A DNA stretch of 64,000 bases from Companilactobacillus halodurans (GTDB lineage Bacteria; Bacillota; Bacilli; Lactobacillales; Lactobacillaceae), in the NCBI RefSeq assembly GCF_009600985.1, contig NZ_VDFP01000002.1, forward strand, positions 1 to 64,000, written 5' to 3'. Below, in pieces: positions 33,851-43,484 of the stretch (position 1 is its first letter; every line of letters begins with the position of its first letter). Both the position numbers and the translations under genes were made by a program. Below the pieces are notes generated by a model that was not told the DNA's origin, did no database searches, and saw only the letters and a program-made list of their open reading frames with translations.

Positions 33851-35887
33851 ATGGATCTAAGAAAAGTGTCACTCTCGGTTTTGCCCGGTGTTGGTCCAAA
33901 GAGATTAGAATCGCTTCAGTCTCTAGGAATCAATAATGTCTATGATTTGTTGTTCTACTTTCCTTTTCGCTATGAGGACATGGAGGCAAAGTCATTAGAC
34001 CAAGCCGCTGATCAAGAAAAAATACTCTTAAAAGGAGTCGTTGCTAGTGATCCCGCGGTGTTTAGATTTGGTTATAAGAAAACTCGTTTAAATGTGCGCT
34101 TGTTAGTTGAGAACGAATCAATTATGGTGACTTTTTTCAATCAACCTTGGTTGAAAGATAAATTTGAAACTGGCAATGAAGCCGCTGTTTATGGCAAATG
34201 GAATGAGAACCGCCGGTCTTTGACGGGGATGAAGGTCATTGATGTCAATTCTGATGACTCGATTGATTCAGTTTATTCAGTCAATAAGAGTATTCATCAA
34301 AAAACTTTGGTCAATTTGATTAAAGCAGCTTATGAAAAATATGCTGACGAAATTGAAACCATCATTCCTGATTATTTGCGTGAAAAATATAAATTGTTAG
34401 ATGATCGTCAAATCGTTTCTGGAGTTCATTTTCCAAAGAGTGAAGAACAAAGCGATGCGGCCAGAAGAAGTGCTAAGTTTCGAGAGTTTTTCTTATTCCA
34501 ATGCGGTTTACAGAGTATTAAACTAGAAGATGAACAAAAAAATATTGGCATCGAAGAAAAATATGATCAGACCTTTATTGATAAATTTGTTCAAGGGTTA
34601 CCTTTTGAATTGACTGAAGCTCAAAATCGAGTCGTTCAAGAAATTTTAAATGATATGGCATCAAAACATCATATGAATCGTCTCTTGCAAGGTGATGTTG
34701 GTTCTGGTAAAACTATCGTTTCAGTCATTGCCATGCTAGCTTCAGTGACAGCCGGATATCAGGCTGCAATTATGGCGCCGACTGAAATTTTAGCTCAGCA
34801 ACACTTTGATAAAATTAGTAAATTGTTGACGCCTTTAAAAATGCGAACAGCATTATTGACTGGTTCGCAAACAAAAAAAGAACATGATTTTATTACTGGC
34901 GATATTAAAAATGGCAAAACGAATGTTATTGTTGGAACCCACGCTTTGATTCAAGATAGCGTCGATTTTAAGAATCTGGGCTTGATTGTAATTGATGAGC
35001 AACATCGATTTGGGGTTAATCAGCGTAAAGCAATGCGTGAAAAGGGCGATAATCCAGATGTTTTAGCGATGACAGCGACACCGATTCCTCGAACCTTGGC
35101 TATCACGACTTACGGTGATATGGATGTTTCAAGAATTGACCAATTGCCAGCTGGACGTAAGAAAGTTGAGACATATTGGATTAGAAGTCAAAAAGTCGAA
35201 CAAATGTATCATTTTGTTGAAAAAGAATTAACGACTGGTGCTCAGGTTTATGTGGTTACACCCTTGATTTCGGAATCTGAAAAAATGGATTTAAAAAATG
35301 CTGAGTTGATTTATGACAAATTCACGGAATTATTTGGCGATAAATACCAAATTGGGCTCTTGCATGGACAAATGCCAAATGATCAAAAAGAAAGCGTCAT
35401 GAACGATTTTAGCGATAAAAAAATTGATATTTTGGTTTCAACCACAGTCATTGAAGTTGGAGTCGATGTTCCCAATGCTTCGGTAATGGTAATTTATGAT
35501 GCCAATCGATTTGGCTTGTCGCAACTGCATCAATTGCGTGGTCGAGTTGGACGAGGAAAAAAGCAATCGTATTGTATCTTGATAGCAGATCCTAATAATG
35601 AAGCCGCGGTGGAACGGATGAAAATTTTGACTTCGACAAATGATGGTTTCGTCTTAGCCGAAGAGGATTTGAAGATGCGTGGTGCTGGAGATCTGTTAGG
35701 TAATCGGCAATCAGGTTTGCCTGAATTTAAGGTCGGTAATCCAATCAATGATATTAATATACTAGAAGTTGCTCAAGAAGAGGCCACGAGATTATTTACT
35801 GACAAGAAGTTGTTAAATAGTCCAAAGACCAAAGCACTTAAAACGTTTATCGGACAAGAGTTCGATCAATTAAATAACTTTGATTAA
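33851..35887 (+). CDS. recG: ATP-dependent DNA helicase RecG
   Basis: A 678-residue branch-migration helicase that regresses stalled forks. The N-terminal wedge domain is OB-like (about 1-150, including LPGVGPKRLESLQSLGI). The helicase has Walker A GDVGSGKTI, the DEQHRFGVNQR box, TATPIPRTL, TTVIEVGVDVPNA and QLRGRVGRG. The C-terminal TRG region has LKMRGAGDLLGNRQSG. GGAGGG lies 7 bases before the ATG. Confidence 0.97.
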   Translation: MDLRKVSLSVLPGVGPKRLESLQSLGINNVYDLLFYFPFRYEDMEAKSLDQAADQEKILLKGVVASDPAVFRFGYKKTRLNVRLLVENESIMVTFFNQPWLKDKFETGNEAAVYGKWNENRRSLTGMKVIDVNSDDSIDSVYSVNKSIHQKTLVNLIKAAYEKYADEIETIIPDYLREKYKLLDDRQIVSGVHFPKSEEQSDAARRSAKFREFFLFQCGLQSIKLEDEQKNIGIEEKYDQTFIDKFVQGLPFELTEAQNRVVQEILNDMASKHHMNRLLQGDVGSGKTIVSVIAMLASVTAGYQAAIMAPTEILAQQHFDKISKLLTPLKMRTALLTGSQTKKEHDFITGDIKNGKTNVIVGTHALIQDSVDFKNLGLIVIDEQHRFGVNQRKAMREKGDNPDVLAMTATPIPRTLAITTYGDMDVSRIDQLPAGRKKVETYWIRSQKVEQMYHFVEKELTTGAQVYVVTPLISESEKMDLKNAELIYDKFTELFGDKYQIGLLHGQMPNDQKESVMNDFSDKKIDILVSTTVIEVGVDVPNASVMVIYDANRFGLSQLHQLRGRVGRGKKQSYCILIADPNNEAAVERMKILTSTNDGFVLAEEDLKMRGAGDLLGNRQSGLPEFKVGNPINDINILEVAQEEATRLFTDKKLLNSPKTKALKTFIGQEFDQLNNFD

Positions 35888-36001
35888 ATTTAAGAATAAT
35901 TAAGGAAAAATCTTGCTTTTTGGTATCTCGTTTTGAATTGTAAGGATACACTTAAGATATTGGATTTTTTCAAGCTAAATCTAAATAGGTGAGGAAATAA
36001 A

Positions 36002-37009
36002 ATGAAAATAGCAGTTGACGCTATGGGTGGAGATAACGCTCCCCAAGTAGTCGTTGAGGGAATTGAAAAAGCTCGCGATGAATGGTCAGATTTAGAATTT
36101 ACTTTGTATGGTAAAGAATCAGAAATAAAAAAATATTTAAAAGATGATAAGAATATCAAAATCGTTCATACTGACGAACAAATTTTGGGAACAGATGAAC
36201 CTGTAAGAGCGATTCGTTCGAAAAAGAATGCTTCAATGGTTTTAGCAGCTAAGTCAGTTAAAGATGGCGAAAATGATGCTTTGTTTTCTTTAGGTAATAC
36301 AGGTGCTTTATTAGCAGCTGGAATCTTTGTCGTTGGCCGAATCAAACAAGTTGCTAGACCAGCTTTAATGCCAACTTTGCCAGCTACCAATTCAACACGC
36401 GGGGTCAATATGTTAGATGTTGGCGCTAATGCTGAAGCTAAGCCCGCCTATTTACAGCAGTGGGCAATCATGGGGTCGATTTATGCACATGATGTTAAAA
36501 AAATCGACAATCCACGAGTTGCTTTGTTGAATAATGGGGCTGAATACGACAAGGGCGATAAGTTGCATAAAGAGACTTATCAACTATTAAAAGAGACCAA
36601 GGGCATCAATTTTATTGGTAATTTAGAATCGAATAATATCTTAGCTGGAAAAGCTGATGTCATCGTTACTGATGGCTTTACTGGAAATGCGGCTTTGAAG
36701 GCAACTGAAGGAACCGCTACGATCTTGTTGAAACAGCTTAAAGATGCCTTGCTAAATAATGGTATCTTTACTAAAATGGGTGCAGCTATCGTTTCTCCAT
36801 CGCTTAAAGGTATGAAGAAAATGTTTGATACTTCGCAAGCTGGTGGAGCTGTTTTACTCGGTTTAAAGTCACCAGTGATTAAAGCTCACGGTGCGGCTGA
36901 CAGTAGAACGGTCTATTATACTGTTAAACAAATTTATGATATGTTATCTAACGATACTATTAATAAAGCAAATAAATATTTTGAACAAATGGATCAAGAA
37001 GAAAAATAA
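36002..37009 (+). CDS. plsX: Phosphate acyltransferase PlsX
   Basis: A 335-residue peripheral membrane enzyme that makes acyl-phosphate from acyl-ACP for PlsY. Motifs: IAVDAMGGDNAP at the N-terminus, SLGNTGALLA, NMLDVGANAE, LLNNGAEYDKG and VTDGFTGNAALKATEG. GTGAGGA precedes the ATG. acpP follows after 12 bases. FapR is not next to it, as is usual in lactobacilli. The 115-bp gap from recG shows no clear terminator. Confidence 0.96.
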   Translation: MKIAVDAMGGDNAPQVVVEGIEKARDEWSDLEFTLYGKESEIKKYLKDDKNIKIVHTDEQILGTDEPVRAIRSKKNASMVLAAKSVKDGENDALFSLGNTGALLAAGIFVVGRIKQVARPALMPTLPATNSTRGVNMLDVGANAEAKPAYLQQWAIMGSIYAHDVKKIDNPRVALLNNGAEYDKGDKLHKETYQLLKETKGINFIGNLESNNILAGKADVIVTDGFTGNAALKATEGTATILLKQLKDALLNNGIFTKMGAAIVSPSLKGMKKMFDTSQAGGAVLLGLKSPVIKAHGAADSRTVYYTVKQIYDMLSNDTINKANKYFEQMDQEEK

Positions 37010-37021
37010 GGGAGAACCTCT

Positions 37022-37264
37022 ATGACAGAACAAGAAGTTTTTGACAAAATCGTTTCATTGATTGCAGATAAATTTGAAGTAGAACCATCGACAATTACTA
37101 AGGAAACATCTTTCACCAAGGATCTTGATGCTGATTCAATCGACCTTGTTGAATTTGTTTTGGAACTTGAAGATGCTTTCGGTTCAGAGATTCCAGATGA
37201 CGATGCCGAGAAGATTACGACTGTCGGCGAAGCAGTCAGCTATATTTCATCACATCAAAAATAA
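37022..37264 (+). CDS. acpP: Acyl carrier protein
   Basis: An 80-residue acidic four-helix protein. Ser39 in LDADSIDLVEF receives 4'-phosphopantetheine; the more common DSL motif is DSI here. Adjacent to plsX, it supplies the acyl donor. A terminator hairpin starts within the stop codon. A second acpP in a fab cluster is likely elsewhere in such genomes, but I cannot see it here. Confidence 0.95.
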   Translation: MTEQEVFDKIVSLIADKFEVEPSTITKETSFTKDLDADSIDLVEFVLELEDAFGSEIPDDDAEKITTVGEAVSYISSHQK

Positions 37265-37286
37265 GGCCATGAGGTCTTATTTTTTT
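37260..37286 (+). terminator. Terminator of plsX-acpP
   Basis: AATAAGGCC (37260-37268) pairs with GGTCTTATT (37273-37281, one G-U) around an ATGA loop and is followed by T residues. The left arm includes the acpP stop codon. A TATAAT at 37318-37323 may then start the rnc-smc-ftsY transcript. Confidence 0.75.
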
Positions 37287-37349
37287 ATCCAACGAATTAT
37301 TTAAGTAAAAAGTTTAGTATAATTAGTATTATTGGAAAGGGGACACGTT

Positions 37350-38039
37350 ATGTTAGATCCAAAATTCTTAGAATTTTTAGATGAAAAATACGGAATTAAA
37401 TTTGACAATAAAAAATTAGTCGAAAGAGCAATGACTCATTCTTCTTTTGACAATGAACATAAAGAATTAGGTATCGGTGACTATGAAAGATTGGAATTTT
37501 TGGGGGATGCTGTCCTAGAAATCAATATCTCACGTTATCTATTTGAAAAATATCCTGACTTGCCCGAAGGTAAATTGACTCGCTTAAGATCAGATATCGT
37601 CAGAACGGATAGTTTTGCCCGTTTTGCCAAGGAAATCAATATTGATAAGTATCTATTGATTGGTAAAGGTGAAGAAAAACAAGGCGCTCGTCAAAGACAT
37701 ACTTTACTTGAAGATATCTTTGAAGCCTTCAACGGTGCTCTTTACTTAGATCAAGGCAATCAAGTAGTCAACGATTTCTTGAAAAAGGTCGTTTATCCAC
37801 ATATCGATTCAGGGGAATTTTCTGAAGATACTGACTTTAAGACTCACTTGCAGGAAAGATTGCAACAATCTGGAGAAGTTGAAATTGATTACAAAGTAAT
37901 CGATGAAGAAGGTCCTGATCACGATAAGAAATTCAAAGTTGAATTAATCGCTAACGGAAAGATTTTATCTAAGGGCTTAGGTTACAGCAAGAAGCACGCC
38001 GAACAAATGGCAGCTAAGAGAGTATTAGAAGAATTATAG
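37350..38039 (+). CDS. rnc: Ribonuclease III
   Basis: A 229-residue double-strand-specific endonuclease for rRNA and mRNA processing. Catalytic domain: ERLEFLGDAVLE signature and the second acidic cluster LLEDIFEAFNGALYLD. The dsRNA-binding domain (about 157-229) has DFKTHLQERLQQ and GLGYSKKHAEQMAAKRVL. The ATG at 37350 has AAAGGGG 7 bases upstream. smc follows after 13 bases, the standard rnc-smc-ftsY order. Confidence 0.97.
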   Translation: MLDPKFLEFLDEKYGIKFDNKKLVERAMTHSSFDNEHKELGIGDYERLEFLGDAVLEINISRYLFEKYPDLPEGKLTRLRSDIVRTDSFARFAKEINIDKYLLIGKGEEKQGARQRHTLLEDIFEAFNGALYLDQGNQVVNDFLKKVVYPHIDSGEFSEDTDFKTHLQERLQQSGEVEIDYKVIDEEGPDHDKKFKVELIANGKILSKGLGYSKKHAEQMAAKRVLEEL

Positions 38040-38052
38040 GAGTTTTGAATTT

Positions 38053-41000
38053 ATGCCATTAAAATCATTAACGATCAATGGGTTCAAATCATTTGCTGAT
38101 AAAACAAAGATTGATTTTACTAGTGGAATTACTGGTATCGTCGGACCCAACGGGAGTGGAAAATCAAATATTACTGAAGCTATTCGTTGGGTCATGGGCG
38201 AACAATCAGCAAAGAGTTTACGTGGAGACAAAATGGTCGATGTGATTTTTGCTGGGAGTGCCACACGTCCGCAAATGAATCGTGCAGAAGTGATTTTAGA
38301 ATTTGATAATCGTAATAAAGAATTAAAATCAGAACAAGAAAATCTCAATATTTGTCGTCGTCTATTCAGAAATGGCGATACTGAATTTTTAATTAATAAT
38401 AAACAATGTCGCTTGCGTGATATTACTGAATTATTTATGGATTCAGGAATGGGCAAACAGTCATTCTCAATTATTTCTCAAGGTCGAGTTGAAGAAATCT
38501 TTAACAGTAAACCAGTCGAAAGAAGAAGTATCATTGAAGAGTCAGCTGGAGTTTCTTTATTTAAGCAAAAGAAGCAACAAGCTGAAAACAAAATGACCGA
38601 AACCACAGATAATTTGCATCGTGTCTCTGATATCGTTTCAGAATTATCGAAGCAAGTTGAACCATTGAAGAAGCAGGCTAGTATTGCTCGAGATTATAAA
38701 GATCAAAAGCAAAAATATGACAGTATTTATCAAAAGATTTTGACGATTGAAATCAAAAATTTGTCGGCTCAAAAACGTCAAGTTGAAAAAGATTTGCGTG
38801 AAGTTAAGATGAGTTTGCAAAATATCTCTTCAGAAGTTACGAAGTCTAATAAACAAGTTGAAGAGAATAATATTGCTATTCATGAGCTGACGGATAAAAT
38901 TGATGCCGAACAATCTAAATTGATTGAATCAACTAGGAAATTAGAAGTTTTTAATGGTCAAATTGCCGTTGCAGACCAAAGAACTGACTTTAATTCGACT
39001 AATAAACAAACTTTAAGCAATCAATTAGAGACTTTGCAGCAACAAAAAGAAGCCAATCAAAAGAAATTAATTGCTTCAAATCAGAAAATGACCTCATACA
39101 AGGAACAAATTGCTGATTTTGAAAAGCAGTTGCGAGAGATTCAACAACTTAAAAAGAAGACTCCGGAAGATATTCAAAAAAATATTGAAGACCTACGGAA
39201 TTCTTATGTTAATTTGTTGCAAGATCAAGTCTCAAATAATAATGAGCAAAAATTTTCTAATCGCCAATTAACACGAGTTAAGGCTAATTTAGATGAACAA
39301 AATTCAAGATTAGCTGGGATTCAAAATGATTTAGCTTCTTCTGAAACTGATAAACAGGGAACTAGTCAAAAAATTCAAGCTTTAATCAATGACAATCAAA
39401 GTTTGATTAAGCATGATCGAGAATTGACCAATTCAATTGAAACAATCACTGAAACTGGTAAAAAAGAGAATCAAAATTATTTAAAGATTTTAGAGAATCT
39501 GCAGGAAATTAAGGCACGTAAAAAAGTTCTCGAAAATATGGAACAAGAGCATGCTGGTTTCTTTGAAGGTGCTAAGCATGTTTTAAACAACAAAGATAAG
39601 ATTGCAGGTATCGTTGGAGCCGTAGCTGAATTAATTCGTGTTCCCAAAGAATATCAGCTAGCAATCGAAACGGTAGTCAGCAATCAATTGCAATCCATCG
39701 TAACTGAAAATGAAACTGCTGCTAAAAAAGCGATTGCTTTTTTGAGACAAAGTCGTGGCGGTCGCGCAACTTTTCTACCAATCAATATTATTCAACCGCG
39801 AAACATTTATACTAATGACTTGAACAAAGCTAAAGCAGTCGCAGGTTTTGTTGGTGTCGCTAGTGAGTTGGTTTCATACGATGATAAGGTTTCAAATATT
39901 GTTCGAAATATTTTGGGGAATTTATTGGTAGCAAAAAATATTGATCAAGCTACCAAAATTTCTGCTGCGGTCAGTCGAAAATATCGGGTAGTTACTTTAG
40001 ATGGTAATGTCGTCAATGCTGGGGGTTCTTTAACTGGTGGTCAACAGCGTCGAGTCAATTCTAGTATTTTGACTAGAAAAGATGAGCTGGCCTCTTTAAC
40101 TAAAGAATTATCGAAGCAAGAATTGTTGATGGATCAAAAACAAAAAGCTGTGCAAGATTTGCGCAATGAATTGGTTAAAGTTAATGCTGAAAAGAAGACA
40201 GTCGATGAAAAATTGGCTAACTTTAATCAGCAAAAGAATCAACTGGAACAAGCTGACTCAACTTATCAAAATGAAGTAAAGCATTATAATGAACAAATTG
40301 AAGTTATTAAATATAACTTGTCGCAAAATCAAACTGAACAAACTGAATTAGAAAAGAACTTAAAGCAACAAAATGAAACTGCTGAAAAAATAAAAGCTGA
40401 AATTGAGCAGACTCAAAAAGAAATCAATCAAAAGCAAAAACTCTTGACTGACTTTGACGCTGAATTAAGTTCTGTCAATGAAAAGCAACAAGATAAACAA
40501 ACTAAATTGGCTGTTTTGAAAAATAATTTTGCTAATGAAACAACGCAAAACAATGATTTGACTGATTTATCAAATAAAACTCAAAAACAAATTGCTGATA
40601 TTAAGAGCAGATTGGAAACTCTGGATTCTGAAAAGAGTCAATTGGATTTAAGCAATGCTGAAGTGAAAACTCAGATTACAAAACTTCAAAAAGAAATTGC
40701 CACTTCTAAAGAAAGTTTAGCTTCTTTGAAGGATAAAAGAGCCAAAGAACAAGCTAAGTCGAGTGATTTGAACAATAATGCGCAACGTAGTTTTGATTTG
40801 CAAAAAGCTGCTTCTGACCAACAGGAAAGTCTGGCAATCAAGAATACAAAGTTCTCTAACCAAATTGATTCAAGGCTTGATACTTTGTCGCAGGATTATC
40901 AAATAACTTATGAGGCATCGTTACAACAGCTGAAACAGGCTGATTATGATGCTGACGAGTTACAAAAAGAGGCTCGGTTGTTGAAGATGGGAATCGATGA

Positions 41001-41598
41001 GTTAGGAACGGTCAATTTATCATCAATTGAAGAGTATGATAAAGTTAAAGATCGTTATGAATTCTTGACTCAGCAACAAAATGATCTTTTGCAAGCTCGA
41101 GCTCAATTATTAGAAACAATGACTGAAATGGACAAGGAAGTAACGACTCGTTTCAAGAAGACTTTTGATCAAGTCAGCGATGCTTTTGAGGATATTTTTC
41201 CACAGATGTTTGCTGGTGGACGAGCCAAATTGGTTTTAACTGAACCGAATAACTTGTTAGAATCAGGTATTGAGATTATTGCTCAACCACCTGGGAAGAA
41301 ATTCCAGCGAATGAGTTTATTATCTGGTGGCGAAAAAGCCTTAACGGCGATTACGCTCTTGTTTGCTATCATAAAAGTTAAACCTGTGCCATTTTGTATC
41401 TTAGACGAGGTTGAAGCTTCGCTTGATGACGCCAATGTCTATCGTTTTGCAAATTACCTAAATCAATATGACAATAATACAGAATTTATCGTGATTACTC
41501 ACCGTAAGGGTACAATGATGAATGTCAATCGTTTATATGGGGTAACGATGGAAGAGTCCGGTGTTTCAAGGATGCTGTCTGTTAAAGTTAAAGAATAG
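38053..41598 (+). CDS. smc: Chromosome segregation ATPase SMC
   Basis: An 1181-residue condensin subunit. Head N-terminus: LTINGFKSFADKT and Walker A GPNGSGKS (about 32-39). Long coiled coils run through about 170-500 and 690-1020, with a hinge in between (GIVGAVAELIRVP..., ending near GGSLTGGQ). Head C-terminus: signature LSGGEKALTAITLLFAI, Walker B CILDEVEASLDD and VITHRKGTM. Partners ScpA and ScpB are not in the window. Confidence 0.98.
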   Translation: MPLKSLTINGFKSFADKTKIDFTSGITGIVGPNGSGKSNITEAIRWVMGEQSAKSLRGDKMVDVIFAGSATRPQMNRAEVILEFDNRNKELKSEQENLNICRRLFRNGDTEFLINNKQCRLRDITELFMDSGMGKQSFSIISQGRVEEIFNSKPVERRSIIEESAGVSLFKQKKQQAENKMTETTDNLHRVSDIVSELSKQVEPLKKQASIARDYKDQKQKYDSIYQKILTIEIKNLSAQKRQVEKDLREVKMSLQNISSEVTKSNKQVEENNIAIHELTDKIDAEQSKLIESTRKLEVFNGQIAVADQRTDFNSTNKQTLSNQLETLQQQKEANQKKLIASNQKMTSYKEQIADFEKQLREIQQLKKKTPEDIQKNIEDLRNSYVNLLQDQVSNNNEQKFSNRQLTRVKANLDEQNSRLAGIQNDLASSETDKQGTSQKIQALINDNQSLIKHDRELTNSIETITETGKKENQNYLKILENLQEIKARKKVLENMEQEHAGFFEGAKHVLNNKDKIAGIVGAVAELIRVPKEYQLAIETVVSNQLQSIVTENETAAKKAIAFLRQSRGGRATFLPINIIQPRNIYTNDLNKAKAVAGFVGVASELVSYDDKVSNIVRNILGNLLVAKNIDQATKISAAVSRKYRVVTLDGNVVNAGGSLTGGQQRRVNSSILTRKDELASLTKELSKQELLMDQKQKAVQDLRNELVKVNAEKKTVDEKLANFNQQKNQLEQADSTYQNEVKHYNEQIEVIKYNLSQNQTEQTELEKNLKQQNETAEKIKAEIEQTQKEINQKQKLLTDFDAELSSVNEKQQDKQTKLAVLKNNFANETTQNNDLTDLSNKTQKQIADIKSRLETLDSEKSQLDLSNAEVKTQITKLQKEIATSKESLASLKDKRAKEQAKSSDLNNNAQRSFDLQKAASDQQESLAIKNTKFSNQIDSRLDTLSQDYQITYEASLQQLKQADYDADELQKEARLLKMGIDELGTVNLSSIEEYDKVKDRYEFLTQQQNDLLQARAQLLETMTEMDKEVTTRFKKTFDQVSDAFEDIFPQMFAGGRAKLVLTEPNNLLESGIEIIAQPPGKKFQRMSLLSGGEKALTAITLLFAIIKVKPVPFCILDEVEASLDDANVYRFANYLNQYDNNTEFIVITHRKGTMMNVNRLYGVTMEESGVSRMLSVKVKE

Positions 41599-41607
41599 GA
41601 GTTAAAT

Positions 41608-43131
41608 ATGGGATTATTTGATCGAATTAAAAAAGCCTTTACTGGTAAAGATGATTCAAAAGAAGATTTAGAAAAAAAATCTCAAGAAGAGGAAGCTACA
41701 AAAGAATCTGCGGAATCTGAAAATAATCAATCTGACCAAGAAAAGTCTGACCAAAAAGAAGAATCCAGTGATACTGCTTCTAAAAAAGAATTAAATGAAA
41801 ATAATGCACCAAAAGAATCTGCAGAAGAATCGACCAATGAAACTTCAGATGAATCAAATGATGAAGGTACTAGTAAACCAGCAGATGATAATAAGGAAAC
41901 TGAACCAGTAAACAAATCTGTCGAAGAGGCATCTGAAGAAAAGACGGTTGAAACTTCTGAAGATACAACTAAAGAGTCAAAACCAGAATCAGAAACAAAA
42001 GAGTCTGTTGAACCTAAGTCTCAAGTTGAAGAAGAAGCAAAACCAGAAGCAAAAGCAGAGTCACAAACTCAAACTACAGATGAATCTGAAGAAACAACGA
42101 AGACTTCAAAGCAAGCAGAAAACCCAGATAAAAATGAAAATCAGGTTTCTGAATTTGAAACTGAAGCAAAAGAGCAACAAGATGACATCGAAGAATACGA
42201 TAAGGGTCTCAAAAAGAGTCGTAATTCATTCAGCGCTCGGTTTAATCGTTTCATGGCTAATTTCAGAAGCGTCGATGAGGACTTCTTTGATGACCTTGAA
42301 GAATTATTGATTGAATCGGATGTCGGGTATGAAACAGCTATCAAAATTTCTGATGAGTTGCGTGAAGAAGTTAAATTGGAAAATGCCAAGAAACGTTCCG
42401 ATGTTTCTAATGTCATTGTTAAAAAATTAGTCGATATGTATGGCGAAGAAGGCAAAGAAGAGGATAATTCCTTAAAATTCAGTACCGACAAAACGCCTAC
42501 AGTCTTCTTGTTCGTTGGAGTTAATGGTGCCGGAAAAACAACGACTGTTGGCAAGTTAGCTCACAGATATCAACAAGAAGGTAAAAAAGTGCTTTTGGCA
42601 GCTGCTGATACTTTCAGAGCTGGTGCGATTGAACAGTTGCAAGAATGGGGCAAACGTGTCAATGTACCCGTTCAAGCAAGTAAAGCTCACACTGATCCTG
42701 CTTCAGTTGTTTATGATGCCGTTCAACGTGCTCAAAAAGAAGATTTCGATATCCTCTTAGTAGATACAGCTGGTCGTTTACAGAATAAACAAGGCCTGAT
42801 GAGAGAACTTGAAAAAATCAAACGAGTTATCAGCCGTGAATTGCCACAAGCACCTCAAGAAGTTTTATTAGTCTTAGACGGTTCGACCGGACAAAATGCC
42901 TTGAGTCAAGCAAAGCAATTTAAGGACACGACTGACGTAACCGGAATTGTTTTGACTAAACTGGATGGAAGTTCTCAAGGTGGTATCGTTTTAGCCATCA
43001 GAAACGAACTGCATTTAGCAGTCAAATTAGTTGGTCTTGGTGAACAAATGGACGATTTACGCGACTTTGATCCTGAAAAATTCATCTATGGATTGTTCAA
43101 GGAATTGATTGTCGGGTCATCTGATAAATAG
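41608..43131 (+). CDS. ftsY: Signal recognition particle receptor FtsY
   Basis: A 507-residue SRP receptor GTPase. After the membrane-binding start MGLFDRIKKAFTGK comes an acidic, low-complexity A domain of about 190 residues rich in Glu, Ser, Lys and Thr. The N domain follows (about 200-290), then the G domain with GVNGAGKTTT (about 304), DTFRAGA, DTAGRLQNK, TKLDGSSQGG and LGEQMDDLRDFDPE. The A domain is longer than in Bacillus FtsY. ylxM and ffh follow immediately. Confidence 0.97.
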   Translation: MGLFDRIKKAFTGKDDSKEDLEKKSQEEEATKESAESENNQSDQEKSDQKEESSDTASKKELNENNAPKESAEESTNETSDESNDEGTSKPADDNKETEPVNKSVEEASEEKTVETSEDTTKESKPESETKESVEPKSQVEEEAKPEAKAESQTQTTDESEETTKTSKQAENPDKNENQVSEFETEAKEQQDDIEEYDKGLKKSRNSFSARFNRFMANFRSVDEDFFDDLEELLIESDVGYETAIKISDELREEVKLENAKKRSDVSNVIVKKLVDMYGEEGKEEDNSLKFSTDKTPTVFLFVGVNGAGKTTTVGKLAHRYQQEGKKVLLAAADTFRAGAIEQLQEWGKRVNVPVQASKAHTDPASVVYDAVQRAQKEDFDILLVDTAGRLQNKQGLMRELEKIKRVISRELPQAPQEVLLVLDGSTGQNALSQAKQFKDTTDVTGIVLTKLDGSSQGGIVLAIRNELHLAVKLVGLGEQMDDLRDFDPEKFIYGLFKELIVGSSDK

Positions 43132-43133
43132 CT

Positions 43134-43475
43134 ATGGATATAGATGAGACGACACGAGTAAATTTGTTGTATAATTTTTATCAATCACTATTGACCAAGA
43201 AACAAAGTCGGTACATGGATCTTTATTATGTAGAAGATTTTTCTTTAAGCGAGATAGCAGAGCAACTAGAAGTATCTCGTCAGGCGGTTTTAGACAACTT
43301 GCATCGCTCGGTCAATTTGTTAGAATCGTTTGAAAAAGAATTGGGTTTAGTTGAAAAAACTCAAGAAATCGATGATATTTCGGAACAATTGGATCAGTTA
43401 GTTCAAAAAAAATATCCACGTGATAAAGAACTATTAAAACTAGTAAAAAGAATTTCTAAAATAAATGAAATGTAG
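43134..43475 (+). CDS. YlxM-family putative helix-turn-helix protein (UPF0122)
   Basis: A 113-residue protein. The centre SRYMDLYYVEDFSLSEIAEQLEVSRQAVLDNLHRS is a sigma-70 region-4-like helix-turn-helix. YlxM is found between ftsY and ffh across Firmicutes and modulates SRP GTPase activity in streptococci. The spacing here is 2 bases after ftsY and 9 before ffh, so the three are co-transcribed. Confidence 0.92.
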   Translation: MDIDETTRVNLLYNFYQSLLTKKQSRYMDLYYVEDFSLSEIAEQLEVSRQAVLDNLHRSVNLLESFEKELGLVEKTQEIDDISEQLDQLVQKKYPRDKELLKLVKRISKINEM

Positions 43476-43484
43476 GAGTAGAAT

